46,745 nucleotides of DNA from a bacterium (lineage in GTDB: Bacteria > Desulfobacterota > Deferrisomatia > Deferrisomatales > Deferrisomataceae): positions 1-46,745 of the forward strand of contig JALUTY010000041.1 in the NCBI GenBank assembly GCA_027021615.1, written 5' to 3'. Within the stretch, counting starts at the first letter, position 1, and each line of letters opens with the position of its first letter. This document shows positions 12,254 to 20,585 of this stretch, piece after piece. A program made the position numbers and the translations under genes. The notes beneath the pieces are model-generated. The model was given only the letters and a program-made list of their open reading frames with translations, had not been told where the DNA came from and did not search any database.

Positions 12254-12338
12254 GGTCTCTCCCTGTGTCGGAGAAGGCAGGGGGCTGGACGCTTGGGTCC
12301 CCATAGGTCCCGGACGTGGGCGAAGGAGGCCGGGGGCC

Positions 12339-12530
12339 TCAGGAGTCGCCGAACACGTCCTCCACCTTCTTGTGACGCTCCTGGGGTTCGGCGGGCTCGT
12401 CCTCGGGTCCGAGGGCCGCATCCCGGCAGAAGTCCGGGCAGTGGAGCACGGTCTCGCGCATGGTGTGTTTTTTGGTGCAGGTCTCTCGCCATGCGCACAC
12501 GGCACACTGGGTGCGTACGTCCAAGGTCAC
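12339..12530 (-). CDS. Small Cys-rich protein of unknown function
   Basis: This is a 63-residue protein starting at a GTG that overlaps the stop of the nitrilase-fold gene as GTGA. Five cysteines are spaced C9-x2-C12-x5-C18-x12-C31-x3-C35 and may bind zinc or an Fe-S cluster. The C-terminus is charged (PEDEPAEPQERHKKVEDVF). I do not recognise a named family. Evidence that it is real: tight coupling to the gene upstream, the ordered cysteine pattern, and non-repetitive composition unlike the shadow frames around it. It lies between the nitrilase-fold gene and argS. Confidence 0.7.
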   Translation of the reverse strand: MTLDVRTQCAVCAWRETCTKKHTMRETVLHCPDFCRDAALGPEDEPAEPQERHKKVEDVFGDS

Positions 12531-13396
12531 GATGCTTCCTCCTCGGCCGGGTCGGGAAGGCTGCGGGGCGTCTCCGGCCAGGCCACGCCGGCCACGGCCG
12601 CGTACTGTCGGGGCCTCCGGTCCGCCAGAAACGGCCAGGTACGCCGGGCCCACTCCACCGTGGAGGGGTCGACCTCGGCCAGCAACACCCCCTCGGCCAT
12701 GCCCAGGGGCTCGGCAGCCAGGTCCCCGTCGGGCCGAACTACGTAAGAGTGGCCGTAAAAGTCCAGCCCGTCCTCGCTGCCCACCCGGTTGACCCGTACC
12801 AGGTAGCACCCGTTGGTCACCGCGTGGCTCACGCCCATGGCGAGCCACCGCTCCTGGCTCGCGTAGGCGGCCGCGGTGGGCACGAACACCACCTGGGCCC
12901 CGGCCAGGGCCAGGCACCGGAACCCCTCGGGGAAGAACTGGTCCCACCCCAGCTGGATGCCGACCCGCAACGGCCCCACCTCGAACACCGGAAACCCTAT
13001 GTCGCCCGGTGCAAACAGCCTGCGCTCAGCCCAGCCGGGGATGTCGGGCAGGTGAACCTTCCGGTACAGTCCCTGCACCCGCCCCCCGGCGTCGACGAGG
13101 AGGGCGCTGTTGTGGTACACGCCCTCGGCACGGCGCTCACAGAACGGAAGCACGATCGCGATGCCGATCTTCCTTGCCGTCTCCGAGACCCAGGCGGCCA
13201 GCCTCCCCGAGGCGGGCTGGGCGTGGGCGGACGGATCTGCCGAACCGTCGCGTGGAAACCAGGGATGGAGGGCCAGCTCCGGCAGGCACGCGATCTCGGC
13301 GCCCCGGGCACGGGCCGCCTGGAGGAACTGCTCCACCCGGGCCCGCACTCGATCGGGCTCTAGCTGGTAGGCGACCTGTACGGCGGCGATCTTCAC
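12527..13396 (-). CDS. Nitrilase-superfamily protein lacking the catalytic cysteine
   Basis: The 289-residue protein has the carbon-nitrogen hydrolase fold. The first two triad residues are visible: Glu40 in CLPELALHP and Lys113 in LYRKVHLPD. At the nucleophile position, where N-carbamoylputrescine amidase-type enzymes read ICWDQWFPE, this protein reads LGWDQFFPE, with Gly150 (codon GGG) in place of Cys. The surrounding fold looks intact, so it is probably a pseudoenzyme with a binding or regulatory role. The start is a GTG with GAGGA 8 bases upstream. It is first in the operon leading to argS. Confidence 0.88.
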   Translation of the reverse strand: MKIAAVQVAYQLEPDRVRARVEQFLQAARARGAEIACLPELALHPWFPRDGSADPSAHAQPASGRLAAWVSETARKIGIAIVLPFCERRAEGVYHNSALLVDAGGRVQGLYRKVHLPDIPGWAERRLFAPGDIGFPVFEVGPLRVGIQLGWDQFFPEGFRCLALAGAQVVFVPTAAAYASQERWLAMGVSHAVTNGCYLVRVNRVGSEDGLDFYGHSYVVRPDGDLAAEPLGMAEGVLLAEVDPSTVEWARRTWPFLADRRPRQYAAVAGVAWPETPRSLPDPAEEEAS

Positions 13397-13452
13397 GGGA
13401 TGGTCCTCGGCGGGGCAGCAGCGGAACCGGCGTTTTCGAGAAAAGGCGTGAT

Positions 13453-13482
13453 ATCCTATGGGCCCTCCGGGGTCCGGGTCAA
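13453..13482 (-). promoter_or_regulatory. Sigma-70-type promoter for the nitrilase-fold/argS operon
   Basis: On the minus strand TTGACC (13477-13482) is 18 bases from TAGGAT (13453-13458), predicting a leader of about 50 bases before the GTG at 13396. The -35 hexamer abuts the SD of the divergent creatininase-family gene, so the two transcription units share this 96-base gap. Confidence 0.55.
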
Positions 13483-13492
13483 GGAGTTTCCC

Positions 13493-14215
13493 ATGCGTGT
13501 GGACCGGATGACCATGACCGAGTTCGAGCAGGCGGTGCGCGCCCTCCGGGTGGCCCTGGTGCCGTTTGGGAGCGTGGAGGAGCACGGCCGCCACCTTCCC
13601 TTGTCCACCGACACGCTCCAGGTGTGGCAGGTGGCCCTGGAGGCAGCCCGCAGGGTGCCCTTCCTTGTCTGCCCGCCGGTGCACTACGGGTACTGCCGCA
13701 GCACCCGGGACCACCCGGGAACCCTTTCGATCCGCCCCTCCACCCTGCGCCGGATCGCCTTCGACCTGGCGGAGAGCCTCCACCGCCAGGGTGCGCGGGG
13801 GGTGATCCTGGCCTCGGGTCACGCCGGCGGAGTCCACATGGCGGCGCTGGAGGAGGCGGCCGAGGCCCTGGTCGACGCCTTCCCTGACCTGGATCTCGCC
13901 GTGGTGTGCGAGTACCGGTGGGCCCAGGAGGCCGGACGGGGCGGGGTGGTGTCCACGGTCGACGACGGCCACGCCGGCGAGATCGAGACGAGCCGAGTCC
14001 AGGCCCTGGATCCCGACCTGGTGAAGGGCCTCTCCCCCGAGGAGTACCCCCGGTTTGAGAAGCCCTTCGTGGCCCGGGACAAGAGGGCCCAGTGGCCCGG
14101 AGGGGTGTGGGGAAACCCAGCCGCGGCCACGCCGGAGAAGGGCTGGGTCCTCTTCGAGGCATCGGTCGGACGACTGGTGGGGCTGGTCACCCAGATGCGG
14201 GCCCGCGTGGCCTAG
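13493..14215 (+). CDS. Creatininase-family amidohydrolase
   Basis: This 240-residue protein belongs to the creatinine amidohydrolase/MftE-like metal-dependent family. The metal-binding signature PFGSVEEHGRHLPLSTD supplies Glu29, His31 and Asp40. A second block, SGHAGGVHMAAL, and the later DGHAGEIETSRV match the family core. The ATG has AAGGAG 6 bases upstream; an upstream in-frame start adds a non-family extension over the intergenic region. The substrate cannot be told from sequence. It is divergent from the nitrilase-fold gene, another amide-hydrolase relative, and converges on the kinase with 9 bases between. Confidence 0.85.
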   Translation: MRVDRMTMTEFEQAVRALRVALVPFGSVEEHGRHLPLSTDTLQVWQVALEAARRVPFLVCPPVHYGYCRSTRDHPGTLSIRPSTLRRIAFDLAESLHRQGARGVILASGHAGGVHMAALEEAAEALVDAFPDLDLAVVCEYRWAQEAGRGGVVSTVDDGHAGEIETSRVQALDPDLVKGLSPEEYPRFEKPFVARDKRAQWPGGVWGNPAAATPEKGWVLFEASVGRLVGLVTQMRARVA

Positions 14216-14224
14216 CCGCCCGGA

Positions 14225-17200
14225 TCACCCGCCCCGGGCCTCCTGGATTCCGGGGCCCAGCGCCCGGCTCACCGCCGCCTCCAGGTCGGCCAGGCGAAAC
14301 GGCTTGTGGAGGAACATCGTCCCCTCCATCTCCAGATCGTCCACCTGATCGCCGGCGTGGCCCGAGACCAGAACGGCCGGCACCCCTGGCCACCGGTCGC
14401 GCAGGCGAGACAGGAGCTCTGGCCCCCGCATGCCCGGCATCACCACGTCGGTGACCAGAAGATCCAGTCGGGTCTCGCCGGCCAGCCCCTTCTCGGCCTC
14501 CTCCCCCGAGGCGAAGGCCAGCACCCGGTACCCCAGGTCCCGCAGGCACTCGGCCGCCAGGTCGCGCACGGCCGGGTCGTCCTCCACGAGAGCCACGGCC
14601 CGCCCCCCCCCGGCCGTCACGGTCTCGGAGGGCTCGGCCGGTGACTCCGCAGCACAGGCATCGGCCGAGGGCCACAGCACCCGGAACAGGCTGCCCTCAC
14701 CCGGGCGGGAGTCCACATCGATCCGACCACCTGCCTGGCTCACGATGCCGTAGACCGTGGCCAGGCCGAGCCCGGTTCCTTTCTCCTCCCCCTTGGTGGT
14801 GAAGAACGGCTCGAAGATGTGGTCCATCACCGCGGGGTCGATGCCGGTGCCCGTGTCCTCCACCTCGATCATGGCCACCGCCTTCCCCTCGTCGACCCCC
14901 TTCAGGGTGCGCACCCACAGGTCGCCGCCCTGGGGCATGGCGTCCCGGGCGTTCACCACCAGGTTCAGCACCACCTGCTCCAGCTGGCCCGGGTCGGCCC
15001 GGACCTTGCCGACCCCCACCCCCAGCTCCAGATGAAGCCGCACGTCCTCGCCCAGCAGCCGCTCCAACATGCCGGTCAGATCCTGCAGGGCCTCGTTCAG
15101 GCGCAGGACCCGGGGCTCCACCTTCTGGCGCCGGCTGAAGGTCAGCAGCTGGCGGGTCAGCTCGGCAGCCCGGTCCACCGCTTTGAGGATCTCACGGGCG
15201 GCCCGCTCCCCCTTCGGGTCATCGCGCACCCGCCGTCCGAGCATCTCGGCGTAACCGGACACGGCCGTGAGAAGGTTGTTGAAGTCGTGGGCCACCCCTC
15301 CGGCGAGCCGGCCCAGAGCCTCCATGCGCTGGCTGTGGGTGAGCTGGGCCTCCAGGGTCCGGCGCTCCGTCACGTCGAACAGGATACCCTCTAACCGCCG
15401 GTCGGCAGGCCCTTCCACTGCCCGGCCCACGTCCAGGACCCACCGCAGCCCACCTTGGGCGTCCTGGACCCGGTACTCCACTTCGTAGGGCTCGCCCCTC
15501 GCCACCGAGGCCGTGATCTCCCGCCACACCCGCGGCCGGTCATCGGGGACCACGGGCTCGGCCAACCCCTTGGTGGGGTCTCCCAAAACGACGGGATCGG
15601 GCTCGCCGAACACCCGGGCCGCCCCAGGGCTCAGGAACTCCACGGGAGCTCGCGAGGGCACGCATCCGCACCGGTAGGCCGCTCCCGGAAGGTTGTCGAT
15701 CAGCGTGCTCAGAGCACGTCGGGTCTCGGCCAGACGGGTCTCGGTCCTGAGCCGCTCCATTTCTCCGCCGACCCGGCGGGCATAGAGGGCCAACAGCTCC
15801 CGCTCAGCCCCTCCCACCCGAAGAGGGCGGTCGTGGAACACGCACACGATGCCGATCAGCTGGCCCGAGCTGTCGGTCACCGGGACGCCGGCGTAGGCCA
15901 CGAAGTCGTGCTCTCGGAAAAACTCGCTGCCCGGAAACGCACTTTGGAGCCCCCGCTCAAACACCACCAGTTCGTTGCGGCTAGCCACCTCTCCGCACGG
16001 TGTGTCGCTCAGGACGAAGGCCGGTCGCTCCACGAGCTCCTCGCCCACCACGGCGGCCAAGGGCTCTCCCCTCCCCTTCACGAGATTCACCCGGCTCAAC
16101 AGCGCGGCCCGTGCCCCGAACTCGCGAGCCAAGGCCGTGACTACGGCCCGAAACAGCTCCGGGCCGGTGAGGGCGGCGGTGGCTTCGTGGAGCCGCCGCA
16201 ACCGCTCCTCGGCCCGGCGCCGCACCCGGGCCTCGGTCTGAAACGCCTCGAGCGCGGCCACCCGTTCCAAAGCCACTCCGGCCATGTGTCCCAGGGTCTC
16301 CAGCGCCTCCCGATCGTCGCACGAGAAGGTGCGGCCGGTGGGGAACACCAGAGTCAGGACCCCGAGGGTGCGTCCCTCGGCCCGCAGCGGCACCGCAGCC
16401 ACGGCATCGGCTCCGAGGAGGTCCGCTGCCTCGGGCACGGCCGCCGGATGGTTCCGGTAGTCCTCCACCACGAGGACGGCCTCGCCCTCAAGCACCCGCC
16501 CCGTCACCCCGTGATCCCGGGGGATCCGGCCGAACCGGTTCCGAAAAGCCAGAGGAAGGTTCCTCCCGGCTGCCAAGAACAGCTGGTGCCGTTCCTCGTC
16601 GAGCCGATACAGGGTCGCGGCCGTGGCGCCAAAGGCGTCCAGTGCCCCCTCGCTTACGGTGTGGAGCACGTCCTCCTCGTTCTGGGCCAGGGTGAGCTGG
16701 CTGGCCAGCCGGTAGAGCCCGTCCAGCCGCTGGGCCCGCCGGGCGAGCTCGGTCTCCCAGCGCTTGCGCTCGGTGATATCCCGGAGCACCCCGGCCACCC
16801 CCCGGATCGCTCCCGAGACGTCCCGGATGGGAATTCGGGACGCCAGGAACACCCGGCTCTCGCCAGCCACGGGGAAGACCTCCTCCGCTTGGACCGGGCG
16901 GCCCGCACGCAGGACCTCGCGGTCGTGGGCCTCGACCACGGTCGCGAACTCGGGGGGGAGGAAGTCCCGGGGCCTCCGGTCCACCGCTGCCTCGGGCGAG
17001 ACCCCCAGCAGGCGGGCTCCCACGGGGTTCACCATCTCGTACCGGCCCTCGGTGTCCTTCAAGAACACCGCGTCCTCGGAGCCCCTGGCCAGGGCCTGGA
17101 GCCGCTCCTCCGAGGTGCGAACCTCCTCCAGCAGCTGCCTGTGCCGCCGGCCGGCCCAGGCCCACCACGCCCCCAGCCAGGCCAGCCCCACGCACAGCGC

Positions 17201-18130
17201 CGCCAGACCGGTTAAGGCCGCCTCCCACCGGGCGGTCCGTCGCCACGGAGCCAGGGCCGCATCCCGATCGCTGGCCACCACGAGGCCCCAGCCGGCCTCG
17301 GAGATCCACCGGACCGCTGCGATGACCCTGCGGCCACCCGGCCCCAGGAACGAGCCCTCGGTCTCCCGGCTCTCCAGGGCTGCCTCAACCACCGATCCGG
17401 GCCGGGACTCGGTGTAGCGCAACGGGTCGCCCGGGCCGGGCCGGATCACCTCGGCACCTACGTCGCCCGAGGGGCGGCGGCGCACCAGGTACACCTCGAC
17501 CTCGGCCGAGTCGGAAGCGGTCCTCAGGAGAGGGAACAGGGTGGAACGGGCATCCAGATACACCCCAACCACCCCCAAAACGGGGGCGTCGGCAGGCCGA
17601 TCGGCCGGATCGGCCCGCCGGAACACCGGGGCCAGGACACCGAGCACGGGGTCTCCGGCCGCGTCGAAATGAAGATCGTGCACCAGCACCCGGTGCTCCC
17701 GGGCCACCCGGCGCACCATAGGGGGCACGGCAGCGTGCGGCGGTGCGCTGCCCTCGCCCTCGAGCAGCAGGTCCCCCTGGGGCGTGAACAGGTAGGCGCC
17801 GAGAACCCCCCCGAACAGACGCAGGTTGGTGAGGTGAAGCCGCGGATGAGCCAGACCCGCCCCCTTGGGGCACGTCTCCGCGATGCACAGGTTCACCAGG
17901 TCGGGGTCCCAGGCCAGCACCTCCGCATCGGCCCGGCGCTCGGCCAACCACGCCAGCAGCGAGGCCTTTCGGGCGTCGGCCACCGAGGCCAGCCGGGAAC
18001 GGACCCCGGCTTCGTACCCATCGAGCTCGGTGGTCCTTTTCCAGAGGAAGGTCCCTCCCCCGGCGGCCGCCCCAAGCACAAGGACGATGCCCCCCCAAAC
18101 CCACCACGACCGGTACCGTCGTAAGATCAA
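14225..18130 (-). CDS. Membrane hybrid histidine kinase (Cache-like sensor, PAS, 2 GAF, PAS, HisKA, HATPase, REC)
   Basis: The 1301-residue sensor kinase has TM1 at about 10-30, an extracytoplasmic Cache-like domain at about 35-300 and TM2 at about 303-326. PAS (about 340-455), GAF (about 470-625), a second GAF (about 650-795) and PAS (about 805-925) follow. The HisKA phospho-His is His948 in [11 protein letters not shown], the ATPase has EDTGTGID and [11 protein letters not shown], and the C-terminal receiver has Asp1228 in VTDVVMPGM. The start codon is TTG with GGAAG 5 bases upstream; no better start is in frame. It is preceded by a 418-base gap and converges on the creatininase gene. The output partner is unknown, but the HD-GYP regulator upstream is a candidate. 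Confidence 0.92.
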   Translation of the reverse strand: MILRRYRSWWVWGGIVLVLGAAAGGGTFLWKRTTELDGYEAGVRSRLASVADARKASLLAWLAERRADAEVLAWDPDLVNLCIAETCPKGAGLAHPRLHLTNLRLFGGVLGAYLFTPQGDLLLEGEGSAPPHAAVPPMVRRVAREHRVLVHDLHFDAAGDPVLGVLAPVFRRADPADRPADAPVLGVVGVYLDARSTLFPLLRTASDSAEVEVYLVRRRPSGDVGAEVIRPGPGDPLRYTESRPGSVVEAALESRETEGSFLGPGGRRVIAAVRWISEAGWGLVVASDRDAALAPWRRTARWEAALTGLAALCVGLAWLGAWWAWAGRRHRQLLEEVRTSEERLQALARGSEDAVFLKDTEGRYEMVNPVGARLLGVSPEAAVDRRPRDFLPPEFATVVEAHDREVLRAGRPVQAEEVFPVAGESRVFLASRIPIRDVSGAIRGVAGVLRDITERKRWETELARRAQRLDGLYRLASQLTLAQNEEDVLHTVSEGALDAFGATAATLYRLDEERHQLFLAAGRNLPLAFRNRFGRIPRDHGVTGRVLEGEAVLVVEDYRNHPAAVPEAADLLGADAVAAVPLRAEGRTLGVLTLVFPTGRTFSCDDREALETLGHMAGVALERVAALEAFQTEARVRRRAEERLRRLHEATAALTGPELFRAVVTALAREFGARAALLSRVNLVKGRGEPLAAVVGEELVERPAFVLSDTPCGEVASRNELVVFERGLQSAFPGSEFFREHDFVAYAGVPVTDSSGQLIGIVCVFHDRPLRVGGAERELLALYARRVGGEMERLRTETRLAETRRALSTLIDNLPGAAYRCGCVPSRAPVEFLSPGAARVFGEPDPVVLGDPTKGLAEPVVPDDRPRVWREITASVARGEPYEVEYRVQDAQGGLRWVLDVGRAVEGPADRRLEGILFDVTERRTLEAQLTHSQRMEALGRLAGGVAHDFNNLLTAVSGYAEMLGRRVRDDPKGERAAREILKAVDRAAELTRQLLTFSRRQKVEPRVLRLNEALQDLTGMLERLLGEDVRLHLELGVGVGKVRADPGQLEQVVLNLVVNARDAMPQGGDLWVRTLKGVDEGKAVAMIEVEDTGTGIDPAVMDHIFEPFFTTKGEEKGTGLGLATVYGIVSQAGGRIDVDSRPGEGSLFRVLWPSADACAAESPAEPSETVTAGGGRAVALVEDDPAVRDLAAECLRDLGYRVLAFASGEEAEKGLAGETRLDLLVTDVVMPGMRGPELLSRLRDRWPGVPAVLVSGHAGDQVDDLEMEGTMFLHKPFRLADLEAAVSRALGPGIQEARGG

Positions 18131-18161
18131 GAACGCTTCCTCACCGAGCGGTTGGGGGTGA

Positions 18162-18181
18162 GGTGGGGGTTATCCCCCACC
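18162..18181. promoter_or_regulatory. Perfect 8-bp palindromic hairpin upstream of the hybrid kinase
   Basis: GGTGGGGG (18162-18169) pairs with CCCCCACC (18174-18181) around a 4-base loop. It lies 31 bases upstream of the TTG start of the kinase, so it would be in that gene's leader. It could be an operator or an RNA hairpin. No U tract follows it on either strand. Confidence 0.4.
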
Positions 18182-18223
18182 CGTGAGGAGCACGCGCGTT
18201 TTCCCCCATTCGCCGTGCTTTTT

Positions 18224-18422
18224 GTTAAACCGGCGTCCAGGCGGGAGCGATTCCCTCCAGGGAAAAGAGCCTATGTTGTCACCGGGTTAACGATGATCCG
18301 ATGGGCGAACAGACGCACCTGTCTCTCTAACTGGGGGCCCAAGCCCCAGCGCCGGAACAGCGCACCTACTGTCCGCCGGTTTGACAGGCCACCCGGCCGC
18401 CAAACGCCCAACCGTTTTTTTT
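18224..18422 (+). ncRNA. Candidate structured non-coding RNA
   Basis: This lies in a 418-base gap (18131-18548) with no convincing gene. A 12-bp long-range stem closes the locus: GTTAAACCGGCG (18224-18235) pairs with CGCCGGTTTGAC (18374-18385). The one non-Watson-Crick pair is G-U on the plus strand but C-A on the minus strand, which favours plus-strand RNA. Inside, CTGGGG/CCCCAG (18331-18349) forms a hairpin. Downstream, GTTTG and GGCC arms (18380-18405) precede a run of eight T (18415-18422), resembling a terminator. I could not match it to 6S, SRP, tmRNA, RNase P or a c-di-GMP riboswitch. A small mobile element with 12-bp inverted ends is the alternative. Confidence 0.4.
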
Positions 18423-18548
18423 CTGAAGATGGTCCTCTCCCCCCGGCCCCTAGGACCCCGGGCACACCTGCCAACCGAGCCTCACCGTCCCCCTGGCTCC
18501 GGGCTCTCTCCGGGATGACGCAAACCCCATTCCTTCGCAGTCCATCCA

Positions 18549-19856
18549 TCAGGCCCCGCCCCCCGGGCTGCGGTACACGTACGCGCAGGGGTCCGTGGGG
18601 TAGAGCTCACGGAAGTTGCGGATCTTCTCGAGGTACGACGACCGGAGGGGCTCATCCTTGGGCACCAAAAGGATCCCGTTCTGGGTGCGCAGGTCCCGAG
18701 ACAGGACCATCCCTTCCCGCAGCTCATCCAGAGGCACTTTGCGCTCGCGGGTGGAGTCGTAAGCGTCCCGGCGCTCCTCGAGCACGTCGAGCAGGGCGTT
18801 GAACACGGCGCCGTCGAAGTGCCGCCCTACCTGCCGATCCATGGCATCCAGCACCAGCCTTTCCTCTGCACCTTTGCGCACCCCTCCGCGGGTCAGGCGG
18901 TCGTAGGCATCGACCACCCGGATCACCCGGGCGGCCACGGGGATCTCGTCGCCCGCCAGGCCGTCCGGAAATCCCGAGCCGTCCACGTTCTCGTGGTGGT
19001 GGCGCACCGCCCGGGCCACCCCCACGAGCCCGTCGATCACCTGGATTTGCCCCTCGCCGATGACCGGATGCTTGCGCACCTCCTCCCGGTCGGTCGAACC
19101 CAGGTGGGCTGGCTCCTTCAAAAGCACCCCGTCGGGCAGACCGATTTTTCCGATGTCGTGGAGCAGGGCGGCCACGATGGCATCCTGCACGGTTTCCTTG
19201 TCCCGCACCCCGAGCCTGGCGCACACCTTGGGCACCAGCCCAGCCACCCGCCGGCAGTGGGCCCCCAGGGTCTGGTTGCGCAGGTCCAGGAGACTCGCGA
19301 ACGCCTTGATGGTGGCGAGGTTCTGTTTGCGCAGGCTCTCGTTGAGCTCCTCCGACATCTTAAGGGCCATCTGGAGCTCGTTGGTGCGCTCACGCACCCG
19401 CCGCTCCAGCGTGGCGTTGAGCTCTCGTAGCTCCTCGTTCTGGTGGCGCACCCGCTCCTGGAGGGCGGCGTGCTCGCGCCTCAGGTCCAGCTCGGCCAGG
19501 GCTTCAGCTACCACGTCCAACAGGGCCTGATCGTCCCAGGGTTTGGGCAGGAACCGGTACACCCGGCCGTCGTTGATCGCCTCCATGGCCGCGGCCACGT
19601 CGGCGTACCCGGTCAGGACGATCCGCACTGCCTCGGGCCGGATCTCCCGGGCCCGGGCCAGAAGCTCGGTGCCGGTCATGCCGGGCATCCGCTGGTCGGA
19701 GAGAATGAGAGACACGGGCCGATCCGCCAGGATCTCGATGGCCTCGCGGCCGCTTCGGGCCGTGAGGACCTCGTGCTCGGTCCGGTGAAACAGCCGGGTG
19801 AGGGCCTTGAGGATGTTCTCCTCGTCGTCCACGAACAACAGGGTGTGCCGGGCCAT
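18549..19856 (-). CDS. HD-GYP response regulator (probable c-di-GMP phosphodiesterase)
   Basis: The 435-residue protein has a receiver domain (residues about 5-120; phospho-acceptor Asp54 in SDQRMPGMTG; KPWDD at about 105), a coiled-coil linker (about 125-180) and an HD-GYP domain. The HD-GYP domain has His233-Asp234 in LLHDIGKIGLPD and HHENVDGSGFPDGL, where GYP is replaced by GFP. HD-GYP proteins hydrolyse cyclic di-GMP, as in RpfG. A C-terminal segment of about 70 residues is extra. It starts 3 bases after the stop of the REC-PAS regulator, so the two are cotranscribed with the upstream kinase. Confidence 0.92.
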   Translation of the reverse strand: MARHTLLFVDDEENILKALTRLFHRTEHEVLTARSGREAIEILADRPVSLILSDQRMPGMTGTELLARAREIRPEAVRIVLTGYADVAAAMEAINDGRVYRFLPKPWDDQALLDVVAEALAELDLRREHAALQERVRHQNEELRELNATLERRVRERTNELQMALKMSEELNESLRKQNLATIKAFASLLDLRNQTLGAHCRRVAGLVPKVCARLGVRDKETVQDAIVAALLHDIGKIGLPDGVLLKEPAHLGSTDREEVRKHPVIGEGQIQVIDGLVGVARAVRHHHENVDGSGFPDGLAGDEIPVAARVIRVVDAYDRLTRGGVRKGAEERLVLDAMDRQVGRHFDGAVFNALLDVLEERRDAYDSTRERKVPLDELREGMVLSRDLRTQNGILLVPKDEPLRSSYLEKIRNFRELYPTDPCAYVYRSPGGGA

Positions 19857-19859
19857 GAA

Positions 19860-20585
19860 TCACGCCTCCCCAATAAGGAGCACCGTTCCTTCCCACCCCG
19901 GGGCCTCTACCCCTGCGGACGCGGCCACCCGGATCCCGGGGGGGGCGTGCCACGGAGCCCCCAGCCGAATCGCATCCTCCAGCAGATCCCGCGCCGCGCG
20001 GTTGGCCAGCGCCACGGTGCCGTCGGTCCCCACCGCCACCAGGGGTGCTGGCGCTACTTCCAAGAGTGCGCAGGCCAAGCCGATGCTCCGGGCCTCGAGC
20101 CCCTCGCGGATCGCCAGCTCCAAGCAGCGGTTGATGGCCGCGAGTTCGGCGTTCTGGGCCTCGACCCGCGCCCGGAGCGCCTCGTTCTGGCGCCGCAGGG
20201 CCACCCCTTCGGCCGCTTCCGCCACCGAGGTCCGCAGCACTTCGTCGTCCCAAGGTTTGGTAAGAAACTTGTAGATCGCCCCCTCGTTGACCGCCTCGAT
20301 CACGGCGTTCACGTCCGTGTGGCCGGAGAGCACGATCCGAACGCACTGGGGCCGCACGGCCCGTAACCGACGGAGGAGTTCCACCCCCGTCATCCCCGGC
20401 ATCCGCTGGTCGGAAACCACGACGTCGTAGGGGCCGTCGCGCTCGAACACCTCCAGGGCCTCGGCCCCCGAGCGGGCGAACCCCAATGTCCACGGCTCCC
20501 TGCGGAACAGGCGACGCAACGCCCGGAGCACATTCTCCTCGTCGTCCACGAACAGGATGCGAGGTCTGTCGGGCTCAAGCGTCAT
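19860..20585 (-). CDS. Response regulator with PAS-like output (RpfG-type receiver)
   Basis: The 241-residue protein starts MTLEPDRPRILFVDDEENV. Its receiver (Asp59 in VSDQRMPGMTG, then KPWDDE) is strikingly like that of the next gene's HD-GYP regulator. A coiled coil (about 125-165) and a PAS-like segment (LVAVGTDGTVALANRAARDL) follow instead of HD-GYP. It has no DNA-binding or enzymatic domain, so it may act as an adaptor. It overlaps the 3' end of the upstream REC-PAS-PAS kinase by 11 bases, which argues that kinase is its partner. Confidence 0.85.
   Translation of the reverse strand: MTLEPDRPRILFVDDEENVLRALRRLFRREPWTLGFARSGAEALEVFERDGPYDVVVSDQRMPGMTGVELLRRLRAVRPQCVRIVLSGHTDVNAVIEAVNEGAIYKFLTKPWDDEVLRTSVAEAAEGVALRRQNEALRARVEAQNAELAAINRCLELAIREGLEARSIGLACALLEVAPAPLVAVGTDGTVALANRAARDLLEDAIRLGAPWHAPPGIRVAASAGVEAPGWEGTVLLIGEA

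Noticed and set aside
12531-12947. A longer version of the Cys-rich protein starting upstream
   Set aside because: The extension is Gly/Pro/Arg-rich shadow sequence inside the nitrilase-fold gene; the GTG overlapping the nitrilase stop is the natural start.
18131-18548. A c-di-GMP riboswitch, given the HD-GYP and kinase neighbours
   Set aside because: I could not find the GEMM core or its conserved tetraloop/receptor pattern on either strand.
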